64,000 bases of DNA, from positions 21,896,428-21,960,427 of the forward strand of contig NC_082610.1 in the NCBI RefSeq assembly GCF_030936135.1. The letters are read 5' to 3'. Position 1 is the stretch's first letter; each line of letters opens with the position of its first letter. Origin of the DNA: Gavia stellata. Lineage: Eukaryota; Chordata; Aves; Gaviiformes; Gaviidae. Of the stretch, positions 43,192 to 53,735 are shown in pieces. Below the pieces are notes generated by a model that was given only the letters and a program-made list of their open reading frames with translations, was not told the DNA's origin and did no database searches. The position numbers and the translations under genes were made by a program.

Positions 43192-43233
43192 AAGAAGGTA
43201 TAAGAAGACAGGACAGACAGCATCTGTGTCCTG

Positions 43234-45324
43234 CTACCAATCACTTGTCCCTGGAGAGTCTCCGCTGGCATCAGGTTGTCCCTCATCTGAAACTTCTTCA
43301 ACAAGATTAGAGGGGACGAATCCTCTTGTGCCATCGGTCAGCTCTCCCACATACCAGCCGTCTTCATCCACGTCTCCAAAGACGTACACGTATTGTCCAG
43401 CAACTAGAGGAAGCTCTAGTTCAGGCCGCTCATTGGGACCATCGAAAGGATCATAGCTGTATCGAGCTATGAACGCTCGAAGCTCTGCCGGTTGTTTTCT
43501 CATCGCCTCCAGCAGGAGGGACTCCTTGTCTGCTACCAGGTTAGCCTGGCACGGCCTGGAAACGCTACGCTTGGATCTTGCTCTTTCCAGCCGTTCCAGT
43601 TCCTGAAATAGCTGCTGGCGTTGTTCCTTTAGCTTCTCATACCGATCATTCAGTTCAATCAGCTGGGCTCGAAACAGTGGCAGGGTTTCTTGGAGTTCCC
43701 TCTGCAAGCACGCGCCTTCCTCTTCTTTCCTCTGGAGCGCTAGCTTGGCCTCCTCATGTTCCTTCTCCAGCTGTTGACTTCTTTCTGCCATTTCTCTCAT
43801 GGCTTTCAGTTCACGCTCTGCTTCTTCCAGTTGGCTTTGAAGACAGACGTTTCTTTGGATGGCAGAATCTCGCTCGCCTGCCACTCGTGCTAGTAGTCCT
43901 TTCAGGTCAAGGTTTTCCGCTTGAACCTCTGCTGTCAAAGCCATCTGCCCACGGAGGCGAGCATTTTCTTGAGCCAGGCGGGTGTTTTCATTTGTCATCT
44001 CCGTGAGCTGCACCTGTAACTGCTCACGAGTTCGGCTGTGGGTGCTCACATCATAGGAGCCTTCTTCGTCTGCAGCCACTTGGGCCTGAAGCTCCACAGC
44101 CGCCTTCCGTGAGGAGTCGTCCTGCTTGTCCTGCGCCAGCAAAGCTCCGTCAGCCTCTCCTGTTTCTCCATCGCTCTGCTGAGGAAACGATGCCACACAC
44201 AGTTCCTCAGTAGAGCGTTGGATGGGCAGTGGCACTCGAGTATTGATCAGGCGATTGCTGGCCACCTGCAGTTGCCTGGATCTTTCTTCCAGCCGCGAGG
44301 CGAGGCCAGCTAGTTGAGCACTTTTCTGCCGCAGCCAATCTGCCTCCTTGCGGGCTTCTGGAGAGCCTTTCTTTTTCAGGAGGCGGCTCTCCATCTCAAG
44401 GGCCCTCTCTTGCCTCTCCAGGTCTTCCAGAAGACGCTGCAGGTGGGTGTTCTGCTCCAGGAGCTGGCTGCACGTGCTGCCAAGCAGCACCAAGTCTTCC
44501 GCCTCTGGCACCTGGAGCTGAGCATCTGCCACTGCCTTGCATGTTGTTTGCTGCCCAGCACTGTGGCTTTCGGGCAGTCTTTCCTGTAGTGCCGCCAGGG
44601 CCCGGGGCCCGTTTCTGCCAGAAGAGCAGGAGCTCTGCATCTCCTGATGGCCCTGGTGCGCAGGAGGGCTTTCGGGCTGGGCCGTGCTGGGGGAGGCGGG
44701 CAGCTCGCCCTCCAACTGCTGCAGGATGTATTTGGTGAAGAGTGTCCTCTCCAGCTGCAGCTGGTTCTGGAGGTGGTGGATGCGGGCGGGCTGGTAGCCA
44801 TCTCTCTCCCAGCAGAGCTTGCTGAGGACATCCTGGAGCTTGCTCCGGGCCTCCCTGCCGCTGCTGCTGGGCCTCACCATCTCCTCGGCCAGCTGCCGCT
44901 GCAGGGCCCGCGTCTGGCCAAGGGCGGTGGTGCACTCGTGCCGCAGCAGCTCCTGTTCCTCGCGGAGCTCAGCCTCCTTCCAGCGCAGCAGCTGGCGGGT
45001 CTCCACCACCCGCTGCCGCTGGTTCAACTCCAGAAGCCGCTGCACCTCCTGAGCCTGTCGCTGCTCCCACTCGGACTGGAGCCGCTCTGCCAGGAGCTGC
45101 TGCTCCCTGCCCAAAGCCGCCTTCAGCTCCCGCGTTTCGGTAGCGAAGCAGCGGCGCAGCTCCTGGGTGCGGTGCCGCTCTTCCTCCAGCTCAGCCCGTA
45201 GCGCTTCCAGCTCCCGCCTCTGCTCCTCCTTCTGCGCAAGGCTGCTGGGGGCCTGCACCGGGCCCCGGCGGGGCGAGGGGCGGCTGCGCGCCACGAGCCC
45301 CCTGCCCGCAACATCCCGCGTCAT
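43234..45324 (-). CDS. RIMBP3/TSPOAP1-like coiled-coil and SH3 protein, copy 8
   Basis: 696-codon frame with the ACC-ATG start, undisturbed by the nearby provirus. A465 is shared with copies 9 and 10. S219, in the proline-rich linker after the first coiled-coil block, is shared with copy 10 but not with copy 9 between them, which points to conversion. Q383 returns in place of H383. Confidence 0.85.
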   Translation of the reverse strand: MTRDVAGRGLVARSRPSPRRGPVQAPSSLAQKEEQRRELEALRAELEEERHRTQELRRCFATETRELKAALGREQQLLAERLQSEWEQRQAQEVQRLLELNQRQRVVETRQLLRWKEAELREEQELLRHECTTALGQTRALQRQLAEEMVRPSSSGREARSKLQDVLSKLCWERDGYQPARIHHLQNQLQLERTLFTKYILQQLEGELPASPSTAQPESPPAHQGHQEMQSSCSSGRNGPRALAALQERLPESHSAGQQTTCKAVADAQLQVPEAEDLVLLGSTCSQLLEQNTHLQRLLEDLERQERALEMESRLLKKKGSPEARKEADWLRQKSAQLAGLASRLEERSRQLQVASNRLINTRVPLPIQRSTEELCVASFPQQSDGETGEADGALLAQDKQDDSSRKAAVELQAQVAADEEGSYDVSTHSRTREQLQVQLTEMTNENTRLAQENARLRGQMALTAEVQAENLDLKGLLARVAGERDSAIQRNVCLQSQLEEAERELKAMREMAERSQQLEKEHEEAKLALQRKEEEGACLQRELQETLPLFRAQLIELNDRYEKLKEQRQQLFQELERLERARSKRSVSRPCQANLVADKESLLLEAMRKQPAELRAFIARYSYDPFDGPNERPELELPLVAGQYVYVFGDVDEDGWYVGELTDGTRGFVPSNLVEEVSDEGQPDASGDSPGTSDW

Positions 45325-45441
45325 GGTGTCGGCCACCAAACGCTGCTGCCCAAGGTCAGCAAGTGTTGCGTTCCTGGGGCTGCGAAGCCAAGACAGCGTC
45401 TGCCACGGCCGGGGCGGGTGAGCGTGGCCTTATGTGCATGT

Positions 45442-45661
45442 CCTGGCCCCGAGCTCACAGTGGAGGGGAGGGGCAGCATGGCCTTACATGGTATGACCTG
45501 GCCCCGAGCTCACAGTGGAGGGGAGGGGCAGCATGGCCTTACATGGTATGACCTGGCCCCGAGCTCACAGTGGAGGGGAGGGGCAGCATGGCCTTACATG
45601 GTATGACCTGGCCCCGAGCTCACAGTGGAGGGGAGGGGCAGCATGGCCTTATATGGTATGA
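45442..45661 (-). promoter_or_regulatory. 55-bp promoter VNTR, 4 copies (gene 8)
   Basis: Four repeats; the first three read CCTTACATGG and only the last keeps the intact CArG CCTTATATGG. All internal junctions are of the GGTATGACC type. Confidence 0.65.
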
Positions 45662-48067
45662 CCTGGCCCCTCTGCGCACAAAGGAGGGCGGGCGGCATTT
45701 TCCCCCAGAACAATGGAGAAGACAAAGATGGGTTCCAAGCCATGCGCAAGAGAACCAAGTGACCTCTTCTGTACAAGTGGGTTTGCTGCTAGAAGAAACC
45801 AGACCAAGCTGGCTGAAAGCGGCAAAGTTGCAACAAAACTGTGCAAACAGCTAATAAATATTTCACCCCCACCTTGACATTCCTCTTCAAGACTGCCCTC
45901 AGAAATGGCCGGGGGGTCATATGGAGCTGTGAGCAGCCCCGGCCCACGCAGCACCCTCTGCACAGCAGAAGGAGCCTGCCCTGCCGGGGCTTGCTCTTCC
46001 CAGCCACAGCTGCTCCCCAAAATGCTGCGGGCGGCTCCCCGGGCAGGCTGAGTGCTGACCCTGGCAGGCGGCAGAGCCCCTGCCCCAGAACACAGCCCCC
46101 CGGGGCGTAGGGACCCTGCTTGGAAGGACTGTCCTGGGCAGCCCTGGGTGCACAGCCAGCTTCACGCCCCGCATCAGCCGTACCCGGGAGAAGGCAGCTC
46201 TCATGGCCTGTCCCTCTGACGATGCAGTAGGGAAGCCGTGCTCAGCAGCACGTCTTCCGGCAACCTGGATAAACTGTGAGGCTTGTTCAGACAGATGCCT
46301 TGGATGTACTGGATTTTGGAGAGCCCTCCGGGATATTCATGTGCACTGCCCTGCAGCCAGCATCTTACCATGTAAAGACCTGTGAAGATTTCTCCCACCC
46401 TGGGAGCTCGGCTGTCCTGCCGCTAACCTCTCTCTGCGTCGCTCCGCTCCCCTCGCTGCCTGCAGGCAGTGCCCTCAGCCCTGCTGCGATTTGCAGGGCA
46501 GCTGCTCCTGGGCAGAGCTGTCTCTCGCAAGCAATGCCCGCTTGCTATGAGCTGCCTCCGTCCCTGGAGCCCAGCCCAGCTCAGGAGCAGAGGCCCAGCC
46601 CAAGGCGTCACTTGCTCTGCCCCTTCTGGGCTCCCTGGAGATGTCCCAGGGGCTCCAGGGCTGACAGCTCCTGAAAGGCAGCAGAGTCACCCTTGGGGAA
46701 GGGACTTTTGAGCTGACTGCGCTAGTCACCGATTGTCCCTCTCTGAAGAGTGGAGAGAGACCGATTCCAAAAGCATGGTTTGTCCTTCCACAGCATGGCC
46801 GTCTATGGGAGCTGTAAACGTTCCCCTCTGGACACGGATATTCTTGAGCCGAAACAAAAAGAACATGCAGGCAGTGACAGGGAGCTGTTGGTTGGACCCT
46901 GTGCCAGGCAGGGATTCAGCTGAAGCAGTGCAGGCATCTCATCCCCAGCTGGAAGCCCTCGGGAGGAAGCAGCATTCAGCTCCCCCCATGCAGCCCACAG
47001 ACCCCCACTGTTAAGGGGTGTCAAGCCTGGCCACCACTTCCAGCCACTCCGGCCCAGCACCCCCTCGTGCCATGCCGCTGGAGCCCAGTACAGACCAGGA
47101 GCACCCAGTAGAGTTCTGCCTGGCTGCTGGAGCCCAGCCCGGTGCCTGGGGACCTGGAGCCTTTGCCCAGGCTGAGGGATGCAGCTGCCACTTTTCCGCG
47201 TGCAGCTGTTACTTGTAGCGAAGCTGAGCGTGCATCCCAGAGATTCACACGCACGGACGCACAGACGCACGGACGCGGACACGCAGAGGACACTGACACG
47301 GCCAGTCACACAGACTGCCACAGATGAGGCGCTGCCGTCAACAGCACCCACACGCAGGACTCACATAAAACACAAACAGAGGCGGCCATGTCCCCTCCTC
47401 CTCGTGGGCTGCCAGAGGCAGGAGGCCGCTAGTGTAGGCACACCCACACACACACATGCCCATACGACACTCTCTACCTTCACAAGCGCACGCATGTGCA
47501 TGGGTCCCCTGAGTACTGGCAGAGCCCCCCTTGGTCCCCCGGTACCCCTGCCCGGACCCCAGCCCTCTGACCCACCCCACGGGTCCCCTACTCGCTGCCT
47601 GGTCCCTCTAGGTGCTCCCTGCAAACATTCAGCACTCCCACATCTGTCCCGCAGGCACCCAACACTCGCCCGTCTCCCCAGGTGCCAGCGTGGGCCCTCT
47701 GCCTGCCTGATATCCCAGTCCGGACGCGAGGCCCCGCCTAGTCACCAGCTGGTCCAGCTTGAAGTTTGCTGGTGAAATCACACGCACACCCCCTGCACCC
47801 CGGGTTTGGGGAAGATGCAGACACTCACAGAGCCTCTTACTTGCCTCCCTTGTGCTGGTCCCCCCCTGAGGTGGTTTTCAGGACACACACCGTTCCCAGC
47901 CCCGTGCCTGCTGGCCGAGACCCCCACTCGCTCCAGTAGCTGCACCGGGACCCATACCAGTAGCTGGCACCACAAGCCAGGGCTGCCTACACCCCCTGCT
48001 TGGCTGCGGTAGCTGGCAGCCAGTCCACCCACGCCAGCTCCCCCTGTAACCGGCACATCGTCCTTCC

Positions 48068-48072
48068 AGTTC
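48068..48072 (+). repeat. Left target-site duplication AGTTC of the solo LTR
   Basis: AGTTC before the solo LTR, repeated at 48692-48696, at the same point in the unit as the unit 8 provirus. Confidence 0.93.
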
Positions 48073-48691
48073 TGTGCTGGTTTTGGCTGGGATGGGGTTA
48101 ACTTTCTTCATAGCAGCTAGTATGGGGCTGTGTTTTGGATTGTATGGGGCTGTGTTTTGGATTTGGGCTGGAAACAATGTTGATAAAGCAGGAATGTTTT
48201 TGTTACTGCTGAGCAGGGCTCACACAGCACCAAGGCCTTTTCTGCTCCTCACCCCACCCCACCAGCGAGTGGGCTGGGGGTGCACGGGAAGTTGGGAGGG
48301 GACACAGCCGGGACAGCTGACCCCAACTGACCAAAGGGATATTCCATACCATATGACATCATGCTCAGTATATAAAGCCGGGGGAGGAAGAGGGAAGGTG
48401 GGGACATTCGGAGTAATGGCGTTTGTCTTCCCGAGCAACCGCTACGCGTGATAGAGCCCTGCTTCCCTGCAGATAGCTGAACACCTGCCTGCCGACGGGA
48501 AGTGGTGAATTAATTCCTTCTTTCGCTTTGCTTCTCCGCGCAGTGTTCTTTTGCTCTACCTATTAAACTGTTTTTATCTCAGCCCACGAGTTTTCTCACT
48601 TTTACTCTTCTGGTTCTCTCCCCCACCCCACCTGGGGGGAGTGAGTGAGCGGCTGTGTGGTGATTAGTCCGGCTGGGCTTAAACCACGACA
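48073..48691 (+). mobile_element. Solo LTR of the same ERVL-type family
   Basis: 619 bp, TG...CA ends, TATATAAA at 48369-48376, flanked by AGTTC on both sides. Position, orientation and duplication are identical to the provirus in unit 8. It matches the 5' LTR of that provirus at the first of the three variable sites and the 3' LTR at the other two, and has two private differences. This fits loss of the interior by recombination between two LTRs. Confidence 0.94.
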
Positions 48692-48696
48692 AGTTC
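48692..48696 (+). repeat. Right target-site duplication AGTTC of the solo LTR
   Basis: Second copy of the duplicated target, followed by the normal unit sequence. Confidence 0.93.
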
Positions 48697-48748
48697 CCAC
48701 ACACATGGCTTGAGAGTGAGATGACACAGAGAGATCGTTCAGGAAAAA

Positions 48749-48754
48749 TTTAAT
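48749..48754 (-). terminator. Poly(A) signal ATTAAA, gene 9
   Basis: ATTAAA on the minus strand, 42 nt past the stop of gene 9. Confidence 0.7.
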
Positions 48755-48796
48755 AAGAAGGTATAAGAAGACAGGACAGACAGCATCTGTGTCCTG

Positions 48797-50887
48797 CTAC
48801 CAATCACTTGTCCCTGGAGAGTCTCCGCTGGCATCAGGTTGTCCCTCATCTGAAACTTCTTCAACAAGATTAGAGGGGACGAATCCTCTTGTGCCATCGG
48901 TCAGCTCTCCCACATACCAGCCGTCTTCATCCACGTCTCCAAAGACGTACACGTATTGTCCAGCAACTAGAGGAAGCTCTAGTTCAGGCCGCTCGTTGGG
49001 ACCATCGAAAGGATCATAGCTGTATCGAGCTATGAACGCTCGAAGCTCTGCCGGTTGTTTTCTCATCGCCTCCAGCAGGAGGGACTCCTTGTCTGCTACC
49101 AGGTTAGCCTGGCACGGCCTGGAAACGCTACGCTTGGATCTTGCTCTTTCCAGCCGTTCCAGTTCCTGAAATAGCTGCTGGCGTTGTTCCTTTAGCTTCT
49201 CATACCGATCATTCAGTTCAATCAGCTGGGCTCGAAACAGTGGCAGGGTTTCTTGGAGTTCCCTCTGCAAGCACGCGCCTTCCTCTTCTTTCCTCTGGAG
49301 CGCTAGCTTGGCCTCCTCATGTTCCTTCTCCAGCTGTTGACTTCTTTCTGCCATTTCTCTCATGGCTTTCAGTTCACGCTCTGCTTCTTCCAGTTGGCTT
49401 TGAAGACAGACGTTTCTTTGGATGGCAGAATCTCGCTCGCCTGCCACTCGTGCTAGTAGTCCTTTCAGGTCAAGGTTTTCCGCTTGAACCTCTGCTGTCA
49501 AAGCCATCTGCCCACGGAGGCGAGCATTTTCTTGAGCCAGGCGGGTGTTTTCATTTGTCATCTCCGTGAGCTGCACCTGTAACTGCTCACGAGTTCGGCT
49601 GTGGGTGCTCACATCATAGGAGCCTTCTTCGTCTGCAGCCACTTGGGCCTGAAGCTCCACAGCCGCCTTCCGTGAGGAGTCGTCCTGCTTGTCCTGCGCC
49701 AGCAAAGCTCCGTCAGCCTCTCCTGTTTCTCCATCGCTCTGCTGAGGAAACGATGCCACACACAGTTCCTCAGTAGAGCGTTGGATGGGCAGTGGCACTC
49801 GAGTATTGATCAGGCGATTGCTGGCCACCTGCAGTTGCCTGGATCTTTCTTCCAGCCGCGAGGCGAGGCCAGCTAGTTGAGCACTTTTCTGCCGCAGCCA
49901 ATCTGCCTCCTTGCGGGCTTCTGGAGAGCCTTTCTTTTTCAGGAGGCGGCTCTCCATCTCAAGGGCCCTCTCTTGCCTCTCCAGGTCTTCCAGAAGACGC
50001 TGCAGGTGGGTGTTCTGCTCCAGGAGCTGGCTGCACGTGCTGCCAAGCAGCACCAAGTCTTCCGCCTCTGGCACCTGGAGCTGAGCATCTGCCACTGCCT
50101 TGCATGTTGTTTGCTGCCCAGCACTGTGGCTTTCGGGCAGTCTTTCCTGTAGTGCCGCCAGGGCCCGGGGCCCGTTTCTGCCAGAAGAGCAGGAGCTCTG
50201 CATCTCCTGATGGCCCTGGTGCGCAGGAGGGCCTTCGGGCTGGGCCGTGCTGGGGGAGGCGGGCAGCTCGCCCTCCAACTGCTGCAGGATGTATTTGGTG
50301 AAGAGTGTCCTCTCCAGCTGCAGCTGGTTCTGGAGGTGGTGGATGCGGGCGGGCTGGTAGCCATCTCTCTCCCAGCAGAGCTTGCTGAGGACATCCTGGA
50401 GCTTGCTCCGGGCCTCCCTGCCGCTGCTGCTGGGCCTCACCATCTCCTCGGCCAGCTGCCGCTGCAGGGCCCGCGTCTGGCCAAGGGCGGTGGTGCACTC
50501 GTGCCGCAGCAGCTCCTGTTCCTCGCGGAGCTCAGCCTCCTTCCAGCGCAGCAGCTGGCGGGTATCCACCACCCGCTGCCGCTGGTTCAACTCCAGAAGC
50601 CGCTGCACCTCCTGAGCCTGTCGCTGCTCCCACTCGGACTGGAGCCGCTCTGCCAGGAGCTGCTGCTCCCTGCCCAAAGCCGCCTTCAGCTCCCGCGTTT
50701 CGGTAGCAAAGCAGCGGCGCAGCTCCTGGGTGCGGTGCCGCTCTTCCTCCAGCTCAGCCCGTAGCGCTTCCAGCTCCCGCCTCTGCTCCTCCTTCTGCGC
50801 AAGGCTGCTGGGGGCCTGCACCGGGCCCCGGCGGGGCGAGGGGCGGCTGCGCGCCACGAGCCCCCTGCCCGCAACATCCCGCGTCAT
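48797..50887 (-). CDS. RIMBP3/TSPOAP1-like coiled-coil and SH3 protein, copy 9
   Basis: 696-codon frame with the ACC-ATG start. D108 in place of E108, in the first coiled coil, is private and conservative. G219 differs from S219 of copies 8 and 10. A465 is shared with both. The frame is otherwise the right-hand haplotype (C376, E446, R458, R561). Confidence 0.85.
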   Translation of the reverse strand: MTRDVAGRGLVARSRPSPRRGPVQAPSSLAQKEEQRRELEALRAELEEERHRTQELRRCFATETRELKAALGREQQLLAERLQSEWEQRQAQEVQRLLELNQRQRVVDTRQLLRWKEAELREEQELLRHECTTALGQTRALQRQLAEEMVRPSSSGREARSKLQDVLSKLCWERDGYQPARIHHLQNQLQLERTLFTKYILQQLEGELPASPSTAQPEGPPAHQGHQEMQSSCSSGRNGPRALAALQERLPESHSAGQQTTCKAVADAQLQVPEAEDLVLLGSTCSQLLEQNTHLQRLLEDLERQERALEMESRLLKKKGSPEARKEADWLRQKSAQLAGLASRLEERSRQLQVASNRLINTRVPLPIQRSTEELCVASFPQQSDGETGEADGALLAQDKQDDSSRKAAVELQAQVAADEEGSYDVSTHSRTREQLQVQLTEMTNENTRLAQENARLRGQMALTAEVQAENLDLKGLLARVAGERDSAIQRNVCLQSQLEEAERELKAMREMAERSQQLEKEHEEAKLALQRKEEEGACLQRELQETLPLFRAQLIELNDRYEKLKEQRQQLFQELERLERARSKRSVSRPCQANLVADKESLLLEAMRKQPAELRAFIARYSYDPFDGPNERPELELPLVAGQYVYVFGDVDEDGWYVGELTDGTRGFVPSNLVEEVSDEGQPDASGDSPGTSDW

Positions 50888-51004
50888 GGTGTCGGCCACC
50901 AAACGCTGCTGCCCAAGGTCAGCAAGTGTTGCGTTCCTGGGGCTGCGAAGCCAAGACAGCGTCTGCCACGGCCGGGGCGGGTGAGCGTGGCCTTATGTGC
51001 ATGT

Positions 51005-51224
51005 CCTGGCCCCGAGCTCACAGTGGAGGGGAGGGGCAGCATGGCCTTATATGGTATGACCTGGCCCCGAGCTCACAGTGGAGGGGAGGGGCAGCATGGC
51101 CTTATATGGTATGACCTGGCCCCGAGCTCACAGTGGAGGGGAGGGGCAGCATGGCCTTACATGGTAGGACCTGGTCCCAAGCTCACAGTGGAGGGGAGGG
51201 GCAGCATGGCCTTATATGGTATGA
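51005..51224 (-). promoter_or_regulatory. 55-bp promoter VNTR, 4 copies (gene 9)
   Basis: Four repeats; three CArG boxes are intact and the third reads CCTTACATGG. The fourth repeat begins CCTGGTCCCAAGC instead of CCTGGCCCCGAGC. Confidence 0.65.
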
Positions 51225-53687
51225 CCTGGCCCCTCTGCGCACAAAGGAGGGCGGGCGGCATTTTCCCCCAGAACAACGGAGAAGACAAAGAGGGGTTCCA
51301 AGCCATGCGCAAGAGAACCAAGTGACCTCTTCTGTACAAGTGGGTTTGCTGCTAGAAGAAACCAGACCAAACTGGCTGAAAGCGGCAAAGTTGCAACAAA
51401 ACTGTGCAAACAGCTATTAAATATTTCACCCCCACCTTGACATTCCTCTTCAAGACTGCCCTCAGAAATGGCCGGGGGGTCATATGGAGCTGTGAGCAGC
51501 CCCGGCCCACGCAGCACCCTCTGCACAGCAGAAGGAGCCTGCCCTGCCGGGGCTTGCTCTTCCCAGCCACAGCTGCTCCCCAAAATGCTGCGGGCGGCTC
51601 CCCGGGCAGGCTGAGTGCTGACCCTGGCAGGCGGCAGAGCCCCTGCCCCAGCACACAGCCCCCTGGGGCGTAGGGACCCTGCTTGGAAGGACTGTCCTGG
51701 GCAGCCCTGGGTGCACAGCCAGCTTCACGCCCCGCATCAGCCGTACCCGGGAGAAGGCAGCTCTCATGGCCTGTCCCTCTGACGATGCAGTAGGGAAGCC
51801 GTGCTCAGCAGCACGTCTTCCGGCAACCTGGATAAACTGTGAGGCTTCTTCAGACAGATGCCTTGGCTGTACCGGATTTTGGAGAGCCCTCCGGGATATT
51901 CATGTGCACTGCCCTGCAGCCAGCATCTTACCATGTAAAGACCTGTGAAGATTTCTCCCACCCTGGGAGCTCGGCTGTCCTGTCGCTAACCTCTCTCTGC
52001 GTCGCTCCGCTCCCCTCGCTGCCTGCAGGCAGTGCCCTCAGCCCTGCTGCGCTTTGCAGGGCAGCTGCTCCTGGGCAGAGCTGTCTCTCGCAAGCAATGC
52101 CCGCTTGCTATGAGCTGCCTCCGTCCCTGGAGCCCAGCCCAGCTCAGGAGCAGAGGCCCAGCCCAAGGCGTCACTTGCTCTGCCCCTTCTGGGCTCCCTG
52201 GAGATGGCCCAGGGGCTCCAGGGCTGACAGCTCCTGAATGGCAGCAGAGTCACCCTTGGGGAAGGGACTTTTGAGCTGACTGCGCTAGTCACCGATTGTC
52301 CCTCTCTGAAGAGTGGAGAGAGACCGATTCCAAAAGCATGGTTTGTCCTTCCACAGCATGGCCGTCTATGGGAGCTGTAAACGTTCCCCTCTGGACACGG
52401 ATATTCTTGAGCCGAAACAAAAAGAACATGCAGGCAGTGACAGGGAGCTGTTGGTTGGCCCTTGTGCCAGGCGGGGATTCAGCTGAAGCAATGCAGACAT
52501 CTCATCCCCAGCTGGAAGCCCTCGGGAGGAAGCAGCATTCAGCTCCCCCCATGCAGCCCACAGACCCCCACTGTTAAGGGGTGTCAAGCCTGGCCACCAC
52601 TTCCAGCCACTCCGGCCCAGCACCCCCTCGTGCCATGCCGCTGGAGCCCAGTACAGACCAGGAGCACCCAGTAGAGTTCTGCCTGGCTGCTGGAGCCCAG
52701 CCCGGTGCCTGGGGACCTGGAGCCTTTGCCCAGGCTGAGGGATGCAGCTGCCACTTTTCCGCGTGCAGCTGTTACTTGTAGCGAAGCTGAGCGTGCATCC
52801 CAGAGATTCACACGCACAGACGCACAGACGCACGGACGTGGACACGCAGAGGACACTGACACGGCCAGTCACACAGACTGCCACAGATGAGGCGCTGCCG
52901 TCAACAGCACCCACACGCAGGACTCACATAAAACACAAACAGAGGCGGCCATGTCCCCTCCTCCTCGTGGGCTGCCAGAGGCAGGAGGCCGCTAGTGTAG
53001 GCACACCCACACACACACATGCCCACACGACACTCTCTACCTTCACAAGCGCACGCATGTGCATGGGTCCCCTGAGTACTGGCAGAGCCCCCCTTGGTCC
53101 CCCGGTACCCCTGCCCGGACCCCAGCCGTCTGACCCATCCCACGGGTCCCCTACTCGCTGCCTGGTCCCTCTAGGTGCTCCCTGCAAACATTCAGCACTC
53201 CCACATCTGTCCCGCAGGCACCCAACACTCGCCCGTCTCCCCAGGTGCCAGCGTGGGCCCTCTGCCTGCCTGATATCCCAGTCCGGACGCGAGGCCCCGC
53301 CTAGTCACCAGCTGGTCCAGCTTGAAGTTTGCTGGTGAAATCACACGCACACCCCCTGCACCCCGGGTTTGGGGAAGATACAGACACTCACAGAGCCTCT
53401 CACTTGCCTCCCTTGTGCTGGTCCCCCCCTGAGGTGGTTTTCAGGACACACACCGTTCCCACCCCCGTGCCTGCTGGCCGAGACCCCCACTCGCTCCAGT
53501 AGCTGCACCGGGACCCATACCAGTAGCCGGCACCACAAGCCAGGGCTGCCTACACCCCCTGCTTGGCTGCGGTAGCTGGCAGCCAGTCCACCCACGCCAG
53601 CTCCCCCTGTAACCGGCACATCGTCCTTCCAGTTCCCACACACATGGCTTGAGAGTGAGATGACACAGAGAGATCGTTCAGGAAAAA

Positions 53688-53693
53688 TTTAAT
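53688..53693 (-). terminator. Poly(A) signal ATTAAA, gene 10
   Basis: ATTAAA on the minus strand, 42 nt past the stop of gene 10. Confidence 0.7.
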
Positions 53694-53735
53694 AAGAAGG
53701 TATAAGAAGACAGGACAGACAGCATCTGTGTCCTG

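Larger units (their letters stand above)
34243..45906 (-). repeat. Array unit 8 (carries the provirus)
   Basis: The unit is 4939 bp once 6725 bp of provirus plus target duplication are subtracted. Its spacer (34243-36408, then 43129-43185) has no host gene. It shares private spacer variants with unit 9, such as CCCCCCGGGGCG (near 34432 and 46094), CACGGACGCGGAC (near 35606 and 47270) and CCCATACGAC (near 35795 and 47459), showing that units 8 and 9 are sister duplicates. Confidence 0.9.
45907..51469 (-). repeat. Array unit 9 (carries the solo LTR)
   Basis: The unit is 4939 bp after subtracting 624 bp of solo LTR plus target duplication. The spacer (45907-48072, then 48692-48748) has no gene. 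It is the sister of unit 8 by shared private variants, but ends in the GAAATCACACGCAC form near 47773 where unit 8 has GAAGGCACGCGC, so even sister units have exchanged with others. Confidence 0.9.
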
